A DNA stretch of 64,000 nt, from contig NZ_NOYD01000008.1 of NCBI RefSeq assembly GCF_002258315.1, positions 124,001 through 188,000 of the forward strand, in the 5' to 3' direction. This document shows, in pieces, positions 56,528 to 64,000 of this stretch. The notes below the pieces were generated by a model. The model saw nothing but the letters and a program-made list of their open reading frames with translations, ran no database searches and was not told the DNA's origin. The DNA is from Rhodococcus sp. 06-462-5 (GTDB lineage: Bacteria; Actinomycetota; Actinomycetes; Mycobacteriales; Mycobacteriaceae). Position 1 is the stretch's first letter. Every line of letters starts with the position of its first letter. The position numbers and the translations under genes are program-made.

Positions 56528-57715
56528 ATGGCGGGTGTGTTCGATCGATTGGTCGGTCAGGAAGATGTCGAGGCCGATCTGACGGCCGCAGCGGTTGCTG
56601 CTCGCAGCGGCGTCGACTCCTCGGCGATGACGCATTCGTGGCTCTTCACCGGCCCACCCGGGTCCGGTCGTTCCATCGCCGCCCTGTGCTTCGCGGCGGC
56701 GTTGCAGTGCACCACCGAGGGCGTTCCGGGCTGTGGGCATTGCCAGGCCTGTTCGACGACGATGGCTGGAACTCACGGCGATGTGCGACGCGTCGTACCC
56801 GAGGGATTGAGCATCAGCACCAAGGAGATGCGAGACATCGTCTCCATCGCCTCGCGTCGACCCAGCACCGGGTTGTGGCAGGTCGTCGTGGTCGAGGACG
56901 CCGACCGACTCACCGAGGGTGCCGGAAACGTGTTGCTCAAGGTCGTCGAGGAGCCGCCGGCGCGGACGGTGTTCCTGCTGTGTGCTCCGTCGGTCGATCC
57001 GCAGGACATCTCGGTGACTCTGCGCTCGCGGTGCCGGCACGTCTCGCTGGTCACGCCCACGGTGCCGGCGATCGCCCAGGTGCTGCAGACCCGCGACAAG
57101 CTCGACGCCGAGACGGCGGAATGGGCCGCGTCGATCAGCGGCGGCCACGTGGGCCGGGCTCGTCGACTCGCCACCGACGAGGATGCGCGGGCGCGTCGCA
57201 AGCGTGCGCTGGCTCTGGCGTCGGCAGCGGCCCGCCCCAATCAGGCCTATCTCGCGGCCGAGGAGCTGGTGAAGGCCGCCGAGGACGAGGCCAAGGAAAT
57301 GAGTGCCTCGCGCGACGAGGCCGAAACCGAGGAATTGCGGACGGCCCTGGGTGCGGGCGGCACCGGTAAGGGTGCAGCGGGCGCGCTGCGCGGTTCGGCC
57401 GGGGTGCTCAAGGATCTCGAGAAGCGGCAGAAGTCGCGTGCCACCAGAACCGGTCGCGATTCACTCGATCGCGCGCTGATGGATCTGGTGGGCCTGTATC
57501 GGGATGCGCTCGCTCGCTCGTACGGATCGACCGCGACGGCGACGCACCCCGACATGGCCGAGCAAGTCGAACGCATGGCAAAAGCCGTCCCACCCGAGGC
57601 GCTGCTGAAGAGTATCGAGGCTATCCTCGAATGCCGAGAGTCGTTGGCGGTCAACGCGAAACCGAAGTTCGCCATCTATGCCATGGTCGCGACGCTGGGC
57701 GACGTGCTGCGTTAA
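56528..57715 (+). CDS. holB: DNA polymerase III subunit delta prime (Rv3644c-like)
   Basis: A 395-residue clamp-loader subunit: MAGVFDRLVGQEDVEADL, a P-loop GPPGSGRS in which the lysine is arginine, as expected for the non-hydrolysing delta prime, zinc module C-x-H-x2-C (CGHCQAC), VVVVEDADRLTEGAGNVLLK and the SRC motif (LRSRCRHV). ATG at 56528. The TAA stop overlaps the stop of the convergent CGNR gene. Confidence 0.92.
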   Translation: MAGVFDRLVGQEDVEADLTAAAVAARSGVDSSAMTHSWLFTGPPGSGRSIAALCFAAALQCTTEGVPGCGHCQACSTTMAGTHGDVRRVVPEGLSISTKEMRDIVSIASRRPSTGLWQVVVVEDADRLTEGAGNVLLKVVEEPPARTVFLLCAPSVDPQDISVTLRSRCRHVSLVTPTVPAIAQVLQTRDKLDAETAEWAASISGGHVGRARRLATDEDARARRKRALALASAAARPNQAYLAAEELVKAAEDEAKEMSASRDEAETEELRTALGAGGTGKGAAGALRGSAGVLKDLEKRQKSRATRTGRDSLDRALMDLVGLYRDALARSYGSTATATHPDMAEQVERMAKAVPPEALLKSIEAILECRESLAVNAKPKFAIYAMVATLGDVLR

Positions 57716-58230
57716 TCCTGCGCCTTTTTACGCGCGCGCGAAGCCCGAAGATTGGCAACGTTGCCGCAGGTCTTCACGTCGTGCCAGACGCCACTGTTGT
57801 TGCGGGACCGGTCGTAGAAGGCCGATCCGCAGGCCTCGTTCCTGCATCGCTTGAGTCGACGCCACGTGTCCGCCTGTTGGGCGAGAAGCACTTCGGACCA
57901 GATCTGCGACGCGATCCAGTCGGTCCCGGTGCCGGTGGGCGAGAGTCTGACGGTGCCGTCGGTGTCCGGAACGAGCTCGACTCGGACAGCCGGCCGCGCA
58001 GCCATTTCGCCTGCAATGGCCGCTTCCACATCGGATCGCAGTATCCGTAGGGCGGCTGCGTCATCGTCCGAGAGCGCCGTCCCCCAGGTGGAGGACGCTG
58101 TTTCGCCGTCGGCGATGAGGTCGGGAAGGTCGTACGCGTCGATGGCTCGCGTGTTGAGCAGATCCTGAACCACCTGCAAGCCGTCGGGTGCCGGCGCGAG
58201 GCGGAAGCGCTCCGTCGGAGACAGTGACAT
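57712..58230 (-). CDS. CGNR zinc-finger protein, probable regulator
   Basis: A 172-residue protein with an N-terminal ABATE (DUF1470) domain (LQVVQDLLNTRAIDAYDLPD) and C-terminal CGNR zinc finger: RLKRCRNEACGSAFYDRSRN then VWHDVKTCGNVANLRASRAR (C-x4-C...C-G-N). Such proteins are transcription regulators of stress or catabolic genes. The ATG at 58228-58230 is divergent from an SDR gene, 88 bases apart, which is the probable target. Confidence 0.88.
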   Translation of the reverse strand: MSLSPTERFRLAPAPDGLQVVQDLLNTRAIDAYDLPDLIADGETASSTWGTALSDDDAAALRILRSDVEAAIAGEMAARPAVRVELVPDTDGTVRLSPTGTGTDWIASQIWSEVLLAQQADTWRRLKRCRNEACGSAFYDRSRNNSGVWHDVKTCGNVANLRASRARKKAQD

Positions 58231-58318
58231 AAGTGAACTGTATTTGACTATGTCGCGCCGGTCAACTACTAATGACAGAATCAAAAGCATTTGACCTCTG
58301 TCTAGAAGGGTGACGGCC

Positions 58319-59014
58319 ATGGTGTCGATTCAAGGAGCAACAGTGTTGGTGACCGGCGGTCAGCGCGGTCTGGGCAAGGCGACGGTCGATGCGTTGCTCG
58401 AGCGTGGGGCCGCGAAGGTCTACGCGACGGCGAGGAACCCGCGCGAGGACTCCGATCCTCGGGTGGTGCCGGTTGCCCTGGATGTCGCCGACGCCGATTC
58501 TGTTGCAGCGCTTGGCGATATCGCCTCCGACGTGTCGATCGTCTTCAACAACGCCGGCGCTCCCGGAACGACACCGTTGCTGACGACCTCGATCGACGAC
58601 GTTCGCGCGGTGTTCGAGACCAACGTCTTCGGCGCGCTGCGAATTGCGCAGGAGTTCGCCCCGATCCTGAAGGCCAACGGCGGCGGGGCCTTGGTCGACA
58701 TCCACTCGGTGCTGTCGTGGCTCGGCGGCGCGGGTGCCTACGGCGCGTCGAAGGCGGCGATCTGGTCGGCCACCAACTCGCTGAGGCTCGAGCTCGCACC
58801 GCAGGGAACCCTCGTCGTCGGGGTGCATCTCGGATACACCGATACCGACATGATCGCCGATCTGGACGTCCCGAAGAACGACCCACGCGACGTGGTGCGC
58901 CAGGTGCTCGACGCCGTCGAGGCCGGCGAGACCGAAGTGCTCGCCGATGACGTGACCAGGCACGTCAAGTCGATCCTCAGCGGACCGGCGGAAGGACTCG
59001 GCCTCGCAGGCTGA
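58319..59014 (+). CDS. Short-chain dehydrogenase/reductase
   Basis: A 231-residue classical-type SDR: VLVTGGQRGLGKATV (GxxxGxG), cofactor selectivity region ATARNPRE with two arginines favouring NADPH, NNAG, and the catalytic S and YGASK. Substrate not known. The ATG at 58319 has AGAAGG ten bases before it; a GTG at 58310 is possible. It is divergent from the CGNR regulator. Confidence 0.88.
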   Translation: MVSIQGATVLVTGGQRGLGKATVDALLERGAAKVYATARNPREDSDPRVVPVALDVADADSVAALGDIASDVSIVFNNAGAPGTTPLLTTSIDDVRAVFETNVFGALRIAQEFAPILKANGGGALVDIHSVLSWLGGAGAYGASKAAIWSATNSLRLELAPQGTLVVGVHLGYTDTDMIADLDVPKNDPRDVVRQVLDAVEAGETEVLADDVTRHVKSILSGPAEGLGLAG

Positions 59015-59080
59015 TCGCGCGAGGAGGCGATTTTCGTTTCGACGTGATGCTCCGTTAGACTCACCAACGCCGAAAGGCAC

Positions 59081-59156
59081 GCCGCCTTAGCTCAGTCGGT
59101 AGAGCATTTCACTCGTAATGAAAAGGTCAAGAGTTCGATTCTCTTAGGCGGCTCCA
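59081..59156 (+). tRNA. tRNA-Thr (anticodon CGT)
   Basis: Acceptor GCCGCCT/AGGCGGC, D-arm with GCTCAGTCGGTAGAGC, anticodon stem TTTCA/TGAAA around CTCGTAA (anticodon CGT), T-arm AGAGTTCGATTCTCT, discriminator T and encoded CCA at 59154-59156. Confidence 0.96.
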
Positions 59157-59161
59157 CCAGC

Positions 59162-59199
59162 AGGCCCCTGACATGCATCAGCGTGTTGGGGGCCTTTTT
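59162..59199 (+). terminator. Rho-independent terminator after tRNA-Thr
   Basis: Stem AGGCCCC with GGGGCCT, followed by a run of T (59195-59199). It starts 6 bases after the tRNA. Confidence 0.85.
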
Positions 59200-59300
59200 G
59201 GTTGTCACGTCGGATGCTCTGGATCGACCTCTTAGCCCCGTCGGTCCTGCAAGATCAGTTCATGCGAACCGACGAGGTGCATGGCACCGGTGGTGACCTG

Positions 59301-60314
59301 ATGACCGCGATCGTCACCACCGGCACCGGTGGCTACGACAAGCTCGTCCTGTCCGAGGTGCCGAGGCCGGTGCCGGGTCCGGGTGAGGTGCTCGTTCGAG
59401 TGTTGGCGGCGGGGATGAACAACACCGAAATCAACACGCGTGTGGGTTGGTACCCCGACGGCGGGTGGAACGACACGACACCGTTTCCGCTCATTCAGGG
59501 CACGGATTGCTGTGGGCTCGTGTGTGTGGGCGTCGGGACCGACGAATCCATCGTCGGCCGCCGGGTCCTGGTTCGATCGTGCATGCGTGTCGACGGATTC
59601 TCGTCGGGCGAGACGCGCTGGTTGGGCTCGGACATGGACGGCGCGTTCGCCCAGTTCGTCGTCGTTCCGGCAAGCGAGGTCTTCGTGATCGATTGTGACT
59701 GGACCGACGCGGAGTTGGCCACGATTCCCTGTGCGTACGGCACGGCGGAGAACATGGTCGCTCGCGCGGGAGTACGTCGAGGCTCGACGGTGCTCATCAC
59801 CGGCGCGTCGGGTGGAGTCGGTTCCGCCGCAGTACAACTCGCCGCGCGGCGCGGCGCGCGCGTCATCGGCGTCGCGAGCCATGCCAAGCACGATCAGCTC
59901 CGCGAACTCGGCGTCGACGAGGTCTACGGGCGCGACGCAGATCTGGCGGGCCTCCTCGGCAAGCGCAGCGTCGATGTGGTGATCGACAACGTCGCAGGCG
60001 CAGGGTTCGGTCTTCTGCTCGACCTTCTCGTTCGCGGTGGAACCTACGTGTCCTCGGGTGCGATCGCGGGACCTGTCGTCGAGTTGGATCTCCGAACGAT
60101 GTATCTGAACGATCTGACGCTCCTCGGGTGCACGGCGTGGAGCGAGGACGTGTTTCCGAACGTCGTGTCGTACATCGAAGCCGGTGAAATTCGCCCCTTG
60201 TTGGCCGAATCGTTTCCGCTCAAGCAGATCGCGGCGGCGCAGCAGCGCTTTCTGGAGAAGGACCACGTAGGGAAGTTCGTCCTCGTTCCGCCCGTGGTCC
60301 GCGATCAGGCTTGA
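59301..60314 (+). CDS. Zinc-free MDR/quinone oxidoreductase-like protein
   Basis: A 337-residue medium-chain dehydrogenase/reductase: MTAIVTTGTGGYDKLVLSEV, PGEVLVRVLAAGMNNTEINT (the N-N pair of quinone oxidoreductases), QGTDCCGLV, and Rossmann motif ITGASGGVGSAAVQLAARRG. No structural-zinc cysteine cluster is present. It probably reduces alkenals or quinones with NADPH. The ATG at 59301 was chosen; an ATG at 59262 would add 13 residues. Confidence 0.85.
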   Translation: MTAIVTTGTGGYDKLVLSEVPRPVPGPGEVLVRVLAAGMNNTEINTRVGWYPDGGWNDTTPFPLIQGTDCCGLVCVGVGTDESIVGRRVLVRSCMRVDGFSSGETRWLGSDMDGAFAQFVVVPASEVFVIDCDWTDAELATIPCAYGTAENMVARAGVRRGSTVLITGASGGVGSAAVQLAARRGARVIGVASHAKHDQLRELGVDEVYGRDADLAGLLGKRSVDVVIDNVAGAGFGLLLDLLVRGGTYVSSGAIAGPVVELDLRTMYLNDLTLLGCTAWSEDVFPNVVSYIEAGEIRPLLAESFPLKQIAAAQQRFLEKDHVGKFVLVPPVVRDQA

Positions 60315-60335
60315 CGCGCAGGCACACTGGATGGA

Positions 60336-61145
60336 GTGTTCGCCTCCCTCGCCCCGGCTCGCCGCCGCCTCGTGTTCGCTGTACTCGCTCTTGTCTTGGT
60401 CGGAGTCGTCGCGGCCGTGGCGGCCTTCGTCGCATCGCGCCCCACGAGCGACCCCGTTGCACGCGTCGACCAGTCCGTGCCCGGCCCGGTGCTGCTGGTC
60501 CCCGGATTCGGCGGATCAACCGATGCGTTGGATGTGCTTGCGGCGGAACTACGAGAGAACGGCCGCGACGCGACCGTCGTGGCCCTGCCCGACGGCGGCG
60601 TCGGCGACCTGACCGTGCAGGCGCAGACCCTGCGCGACGCCGTCGACGCAGCCCTGACTCGGACGGCGGCGACGTCGGTCGACGTCGTCGGGTATTCCGC
60701 GGGCGGGGTGGTGGCCCGGATCTGGGCCACCGATCTGGGCGGCGTCGAGCAGGCTCGACGCATCGTGACCCTCGGCTCCCCACATCACGGCACCCAGGTG
60801 GCCGCTCTGGCGTCCCAGGTCCTGCCCGACCAATGCCCGACGGCCTGTCAGCAGCTCGTCCCCGACAGTTCCGTGCTCACCGCCCTGAACTCCGGCGACG
60901 AGACACCGGAGGGGCCGCAGTGGGTGTCGGTGTGGACCGAACTGGACCAGGTGGTGACCCCGCCGTCCTCGGCCACCCTCGATGGAGCGATCGACATCCC
61001 CGTCCAGAGCGTGTGTGCGGACTCCACCGTCGACCACGGGAACCTGCCCCGCGATCCTCTCGTCGGCGCAATCGTGTCCGCCCAGTTGGACGGCGACTCC
61101 ACCGTTCAGCTCGGCGCAGCTGATTGCAGCCGTCTCAGCTCGTGA
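60336..61145 (+). CDS. Secreted or anchored lipase-like alpha/beta hydrolase
   Basis: A 269-residue hydrolase of lipase class 2 type. A signal anchor (RRLVFAVLALVLVGVVAAVA) leads to the extracellular domain with VLLVPGFGGSTDALDVLA, nucleophile elbow VVGYSAGGVVARIW (GYSAG), LGSPHHGT, and histidine in STVDHGNLPRD. Cysteine pairs (DQCPTACQQ; SVCADS, AADCSR) suit a disulfide-bonded export product. GTG at 60336. It converges on the ABC permease gene with an 11-base overlap (61135-61145). Confidence 0.82.
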   Translation: MFASLAPARRRLVFAVLALVLVGVVAAVAAFVASRPTSDPVARVDQSVPGPVLLVPGFGGSTDALDVLAAELRENGRDATVVALPDGGVGDLTVQAQTLRDAVDAALTRTAATSVDVVGYSAGGVVARIWATDLGGVEQARRIVTLGSPHHGTQVAALASQVLPDQCPTACQQLVPDSSVLTALNSGDETPEGPQWVSVWTELDQVVTPPSSATLDGAIDIPVQSVCADSTVDHGNLPRDPLVGAIVSAQLDGDSTVQLGAADCSRLSS

Positions 61146-61947
61146 TGTCTTTGGTCGTGAAGTTCGCCCACGCGGCGCCCAGGAGCACAACGACGTAGAC
61201 GCCCTGCAACCCGACGCCGCGCATCAGGTCCCGCGTCGGCACCGGGTCGCGGAACAGGTCGACGAAAGCCAACCAGTACCGCGTCGGCAGATACGGTGCG
61301 ATGGCGTCGGCGGCGTCCAGCGTCAGCAGCAGCGAGCTGGCGATGAGGAACGCCAACGCGCCCAGCGTCGCGGCGAGCGGGGAGTCGGTCAGGGTCGAGA
61401 GGAACAGGCCCATGGCCGCCACTCCGAGCATCGACAGCGTCACGTAGAGCACGGCGATGACGGTGCGCACGGCGACCTGTTCATCGGTGAGCACCGTGCC
61501 GGACACGCTGGAGACGCCGGCCAACGACGTGGTGTCGAACAGCGTCGTACCGACGAAGTACGCGACAGCGGCAACGATGACCACGGCCAGCAGCACGAAG
61601 GCGGCCACCGAGATCAGCTTCGCCACCAGAAGCTTGGTCCGTCCCACCGGGCGGGCGAGCAGGTAGCGCAGGGTGCCGGCCTGAGCCTCCCCGGCTACGG
61701 CGTCGCCTGCGATGACCGAGACGGCGACGGGCAGGAACAGCGGAAGCACGATGGCGAGCGCGGCGAGCGGGAAGAGCTGACCGTTGGTGAGCACCGCGGA
61801 CAGAAACGCGGGGCCTTCGCCGGGCCGCGGACCGACGTCGGTGAGGGCCAACAGACCCGCGACGACGGTGGGCAGCAGATTGAGCAGGAGAATGACGACC
61901 CACGTGCGGGGTCGGCTCAGCATTGCGCGCAGCTCGACGCCGATCAT
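61135..61947 (-). CDS. ABC-2 type transporter permease
   Basis: A 270-residue permease with six predicted membrane helices; MIGVELRAMLSRPRTWVVIL at the start and SVIAGDAVAGEAQAGTLRYLLARPVGRTKLLVAKL, the family's amphipathic coupling segment. With the ATPase upstream it forms an exporter. Its ATG overlaps the ATPase stop by four bases. Confidence 0.87.
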   Translation of the reverse strand: MIGVELRAMLSRPRTWVVILLLNLLPTVVAGLLALTDVGPRPGEGPAFLSAVLTNGQLFPLAALAIVLPLFLPVAVSVIAGDAVAGEAQAGTLRYLLARPVGRTKLLVAKLISVAAFVLLAVVIVAAVAYFVGTTLFDTTSLAGVSSVSGTVLTDEQVAVRTVIAVLYVTLSMLGVAAMGLFLSTLTDSPLAATLGALAFLIASSLLLTLDAADAIAPYLPTRYWLAFVDLFRDPVPTRDLMRGVGLQGVYVVVLLGAAWANFTTKDITS

Positions 61948-62894
61948 GCGGTCACCTCCATCTCGGTGGAGCGGACGGGACCGTCGACGCGGTCGGCGCC
62001 GGTGCCGGTGACGGCCAGAACGGACTGCTCCAGACTCATCTGCTGCGGGCTCAACTCGCTCACCCGGACCCCACCTTCGACGAGCAGTCGATTGAGCAGG
62101 GCCGAATCCGGGTGTTCGATCACGAGCTGCTGCCCTTCACGGTGGAGCACGGTGGCGTTCTGGACTCCGGAGAGCACGGTGACGGCCTCGGCCGGGTCCG
62201 GCGTGCTCACGAGTACTCGGCCGGTGGGCTGTTGGAACGCCGAGAGCTGATCCTGCAGAACGAGGCGACCCCGATCGAGCACTCCCACTCGGTCGCACAG
62301 TTGCTCCACCTCGGCCAGCAGGTGGCTCGAGAGGAACACCGTGGTGCCCTTCGCATGCAGCTCGAGGAGCAACTCGCGAATCTCCAGGATTCCCTGTGGG
62401 TCGAGACCGTTGGTCGGCTCGTCGAGGATCAGCAGCTCGGGGGTGCGCATGAGCGCCGCGGCCAAGCCGAGGCGCTGCCGCATGCCGAGCGAGTACTGCT
62501 TGACCGGTCTGCGTCCCACGCCGGCAAGGCCCACCTGCTCGAGGGCTTCGCCGACGCGGGCGTTTCTGGTGCGCCGGGACCCACCCGGCCCGGCCGCGTC
62601 GAGCAGCGTGAGATTTCGGCGTCCGGAGAGGTTGGGGTAGGCGGCTGGGTTCTCGATCAGCGCCCCCACCCGAGGCAGCACGCTCCTGCGTCGCCGTGGC
62701 ATCTCCTCGCCGAGCACCTGCATCTGCCCGGAGGTCGCCAGGACCAGCCCGAGCAGCATCCGCACGGTCGTCGTCTTACCGGAGCCGTTCGCACCGACGA
62801 AGCCGTAGATGTCGCCGGCGCGCACGTCGAGGTCGACGCCGTCGACTGCCCGCACCGATCCGTAGCTCTTGGTCAGGCCGGTCGTGCGGATCAT
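61944..62894 (-). CDS. ABC transporter ATP-binding protein
   Basis: A 316-residue ATPase: Walker A GANGSGKTTTVRM, signature YSLGMRQRLGLAAALM, Walker B LLILDEPTNGLDPQG, and the H-loop LSSHLLAEVEQL. The C-terminal extension (about 220-316) is usual for exporters of the antibiotic/NatA type. It overlaps both neighbours by four bases, so the three minus-strand genes are one operon. Confidence 0.93.
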   Translation of the reverse strand: MIRTTGLTKSYGSVRAVDGVDLDVRAGDIYGFVGANGSGKTTTVRMLLGLVLATSGQMQVLGEEMPRRRRSVLPRVGALIENPAAYPNLSGRRNLTLLDAAGPGGSRRTRNARVGEALEQVGLAGVGRRPVKQYSLGMRQRLGLAAALMRTPELLILDEPTNGLDPQGILEIRELLLELHAKGTTVFLSSHLLAEVEQLCDRVGVLDRGRLVLQDQLSAFQQPTGRVLVSTPDPAEAVTVLSGVQNATVLHREGQQLVIEHPDSALLNRLLVEGGVRVSELSPQQMSLEQSVLAVTGTGADRVDGPVRSTEMEVTA

Positions 62895-63982
62895 GTGGCT
62901 GCTCCTTCGAGCTGCTGGGCGGCGGTGGCCAGGGTTTGCGCGGTGACGGTGCCGGAGAGCAGGTAGCGACGCCGGTCAGCGGTGGGCTCGGTGATCAGGA
63001 CGTTGAGCGGGCCGATCGTCAGAGCGACGCTGCTGCCGCTGACGACCGCGCCCGGCGCGGCCCGCAGCTGATCGAGGAGCCCGCGCGCGGCGCGACGCGG
63101 TAGCGGAGCGGCGATCAGCTCTGTCACGCCTCGGCCGTAGATTCCCACCGCACCCTGGACTCCGCGGTCCCTCAGATCGAGTCCCGACAGAGTCGAAGGG
63201 AGACGAGCAGAGTCGATCCCGTCGGCGAACGAGGCGATGTCGAGACCGTCCTGCTGCTGCACATCGGTACCCGGCGGCGGGACGAAACGGACGGTGTCGG
63301 CGTCGGGGGTCGCGGAGGAGAAGTCGAGGAACGCGGTGCTGACGATGGGGCGAGCGACCCCGTCGCCCAGCACGTCGACCTGTAGTGGAAGCCCGCTGTC
63401 GGGGTCGGCCCACACGTCGACCTCGGTGATCGTGCTCTGCGGTTCACTCGGGATCAGCCGCAGGCCGGGGGCGTCGCGGCCGGCAATCCGACGAGTCGGT
63501 AGTCGAGTGACCTCGTCGGCGGTCGCCTCGCTGAGCAACCGCTGCCCGAGCTCCGGGGGTAGCAGGTCGGCTTGGCGAGGCAGGCGCAGACTCGGCTCGG
63601 GGACGGGGGTCACCACGGCCGTGTTCTGTTCGTAGTCCCAGCTCCACAGCCGAGCCGGGCTCCGGTAGAGACCGCGCTCTCCGGCGAGGCGCACGGTGTC
63701 GACGCGCCAGCTGTCCGGGGCGCGATACCAAGCGCGCAAAGTCGTGGTGTCGCCCAGCAAGTCCGGAAGTCCGCCGAGACCGTCGGTGACCGGCAGGGTG
63801 ACACCGCCGACCGCCTGGGCGTAGCCCGAATACGGGGTCGCGGTGGAGGACTGGACGCGGGAGAGCAGTTCGGCCGCATCGATGTCCGACGCGTCGACAG
63901 GCCAGCGCTCGATCACCGAGGGCGTGGCGACGAGCACGGCGATGCCGAGTACCACCGCCAGCCACCGCCACTTTTTGTGCAC
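62891..63982 (-). CDS. LolA-like / outer-membrane lipoprotein-sorting type protein
   Basis: A 363-residue exported protein: signal anchor (WRWLAVVLGIAVLVATPSVI), then DAAELLSRVQSSTATPYSGYAQ, TLRAWYRAPDSWRVDTVRLAG, and WADPDSGLPLQVDVLGDG, the beta-barrel-half layout of LolA/DUF2092 proteins that bind lipids. A C-terminal region (about 270-363) is less conserved. Together with the ABC exporter it may move a lipid or report envelope state. It is the first gene of the operon. Confidence 0.78.
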   Translation of the reverse strand: MHKKWRWLAVVLGIAVLVATPSVIERWPVDASDIDAAELLSRVQSSTATPYSGYAQAVGGVTLPVTDGLGGLPDLLGDTTTLRAWYRAPDSWRVDTVRLAGERGLYRSPARLWSWDYEQNTAVVTPVPEPSLRLPRQADLLPPELGQRLLSEATADEVTRLPTRRIAGRDAPGLRLIPSEPQSTITEVDVWADPDSGLPLQVDVLGDGVARPIVSTAFLDFSSATPDADTVRFVPPPGTDVQQQDGLDIASFADGIDSARLPSTLSGLDLRDRGVQGAVGIYGRGVTELIAAPLPRRAARGLLDQLRAAPGAVVSGSSVALTIGPLNVLITEPTADRRRYLLSGTVTAQTLATAAQQLEGAAT

Positions 63983-64000
63983 TCCATCGACCGTACGGAC

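Overview
The window is high-GC actinobacterial DNA, most likely from a Rhodococcus or a close relative in the Mycobacteriales. Gene order follows, in reverse and with insertions, the Mycobacterium tuberculosis block from about Rv3683 to Rv3644c: metallophosphoesterase, PonA2, WhiB4, the paired ArsA-like ATPases, the RidA and MBL-fold genes, CRP/GlxR, nth-TlpA-Nudix-MarP, EphE-like hydrolase, Acs, DppABCD, the HAD phosphatase, the 6C small RNA, the Flp/Tad locus, MrfA-like helicase, CspA, TopA and DNA polymerase III delta prime. This assignment rests on recognised protein families and synteny from memory; no database was searched.

Layout. 1-2.2 kb: a two-component system (DesK-type kinase, NarL/LuxR-type regulator) next to the start of an ABC ATPase, with a perfect palindrome between them. 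2.4-14.9 kb: housekeeping block with tRNA-Pro, cell-wall synthesis (PonA2), WhiB, ArsA-like ATPases, an acyltransferase and the global regulator GlxR/CRP. 15.0-18.4 kb: a four-gene operon (nth, tlpA-like, nudix, marP) in which every junction is a 4-bp GTGA overlap. 18.3-25.4 kb: hydrolase, Holin-X-like membrane protein, MHS-type transporter, a GT39-like glycosyltransferase framed by related palindromic repeats, and acs with a perfect GlxR box upstream. 25.9-31.2 kb: peptide ABC importer. 31.2-33.2 kb: a degenerate Fic-like protein and a HAD phosphatase. 33.3 kb: 6C RNA. 33.5-38.1 kb: complete Tad/Flp pilus locus.

38.05-45.46 kb is the accessory part. A perfect 57-bp direct repeat brackets about 7.3 kb that interrupts the conserved order right at the 3' end of the last Tad gene. 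Inside are the decayed C-terminal part of a large serine integrase, a two-gene membrane/coiled-coil pair, an AIPR-family protein with an apparent N-terminal nuclease domain, a Ser/Thr kinase with an unusual C-terminal domain, a leaderless unknown gene, an HTH/coiled-coil protein facing a 15-bp palindrome, a further unknown gene, and a broken DUF5131 (phage Gp37/Gp68) gene. It reads as a decayed integrative element carrying probable phage-defence cargo, and is the best place to look for an undescribed system.

45.6-49.5 kb: lactate utilisation (lldD, permease, divergent LldR regulator with operator), framed by two copies of a 93-bp palindromic repeat. 49.7-57.7 kb: helicase, CspA, TopA, delta prime. 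57.7-60.3 kb: CGNR regulator with divergent SDR, tRNA-Thr, quinone-oxidoreductase-like enzyme. 60.3-64 kb: secreted lipase-like protein and an ABC exporter with a LolA-like partner.
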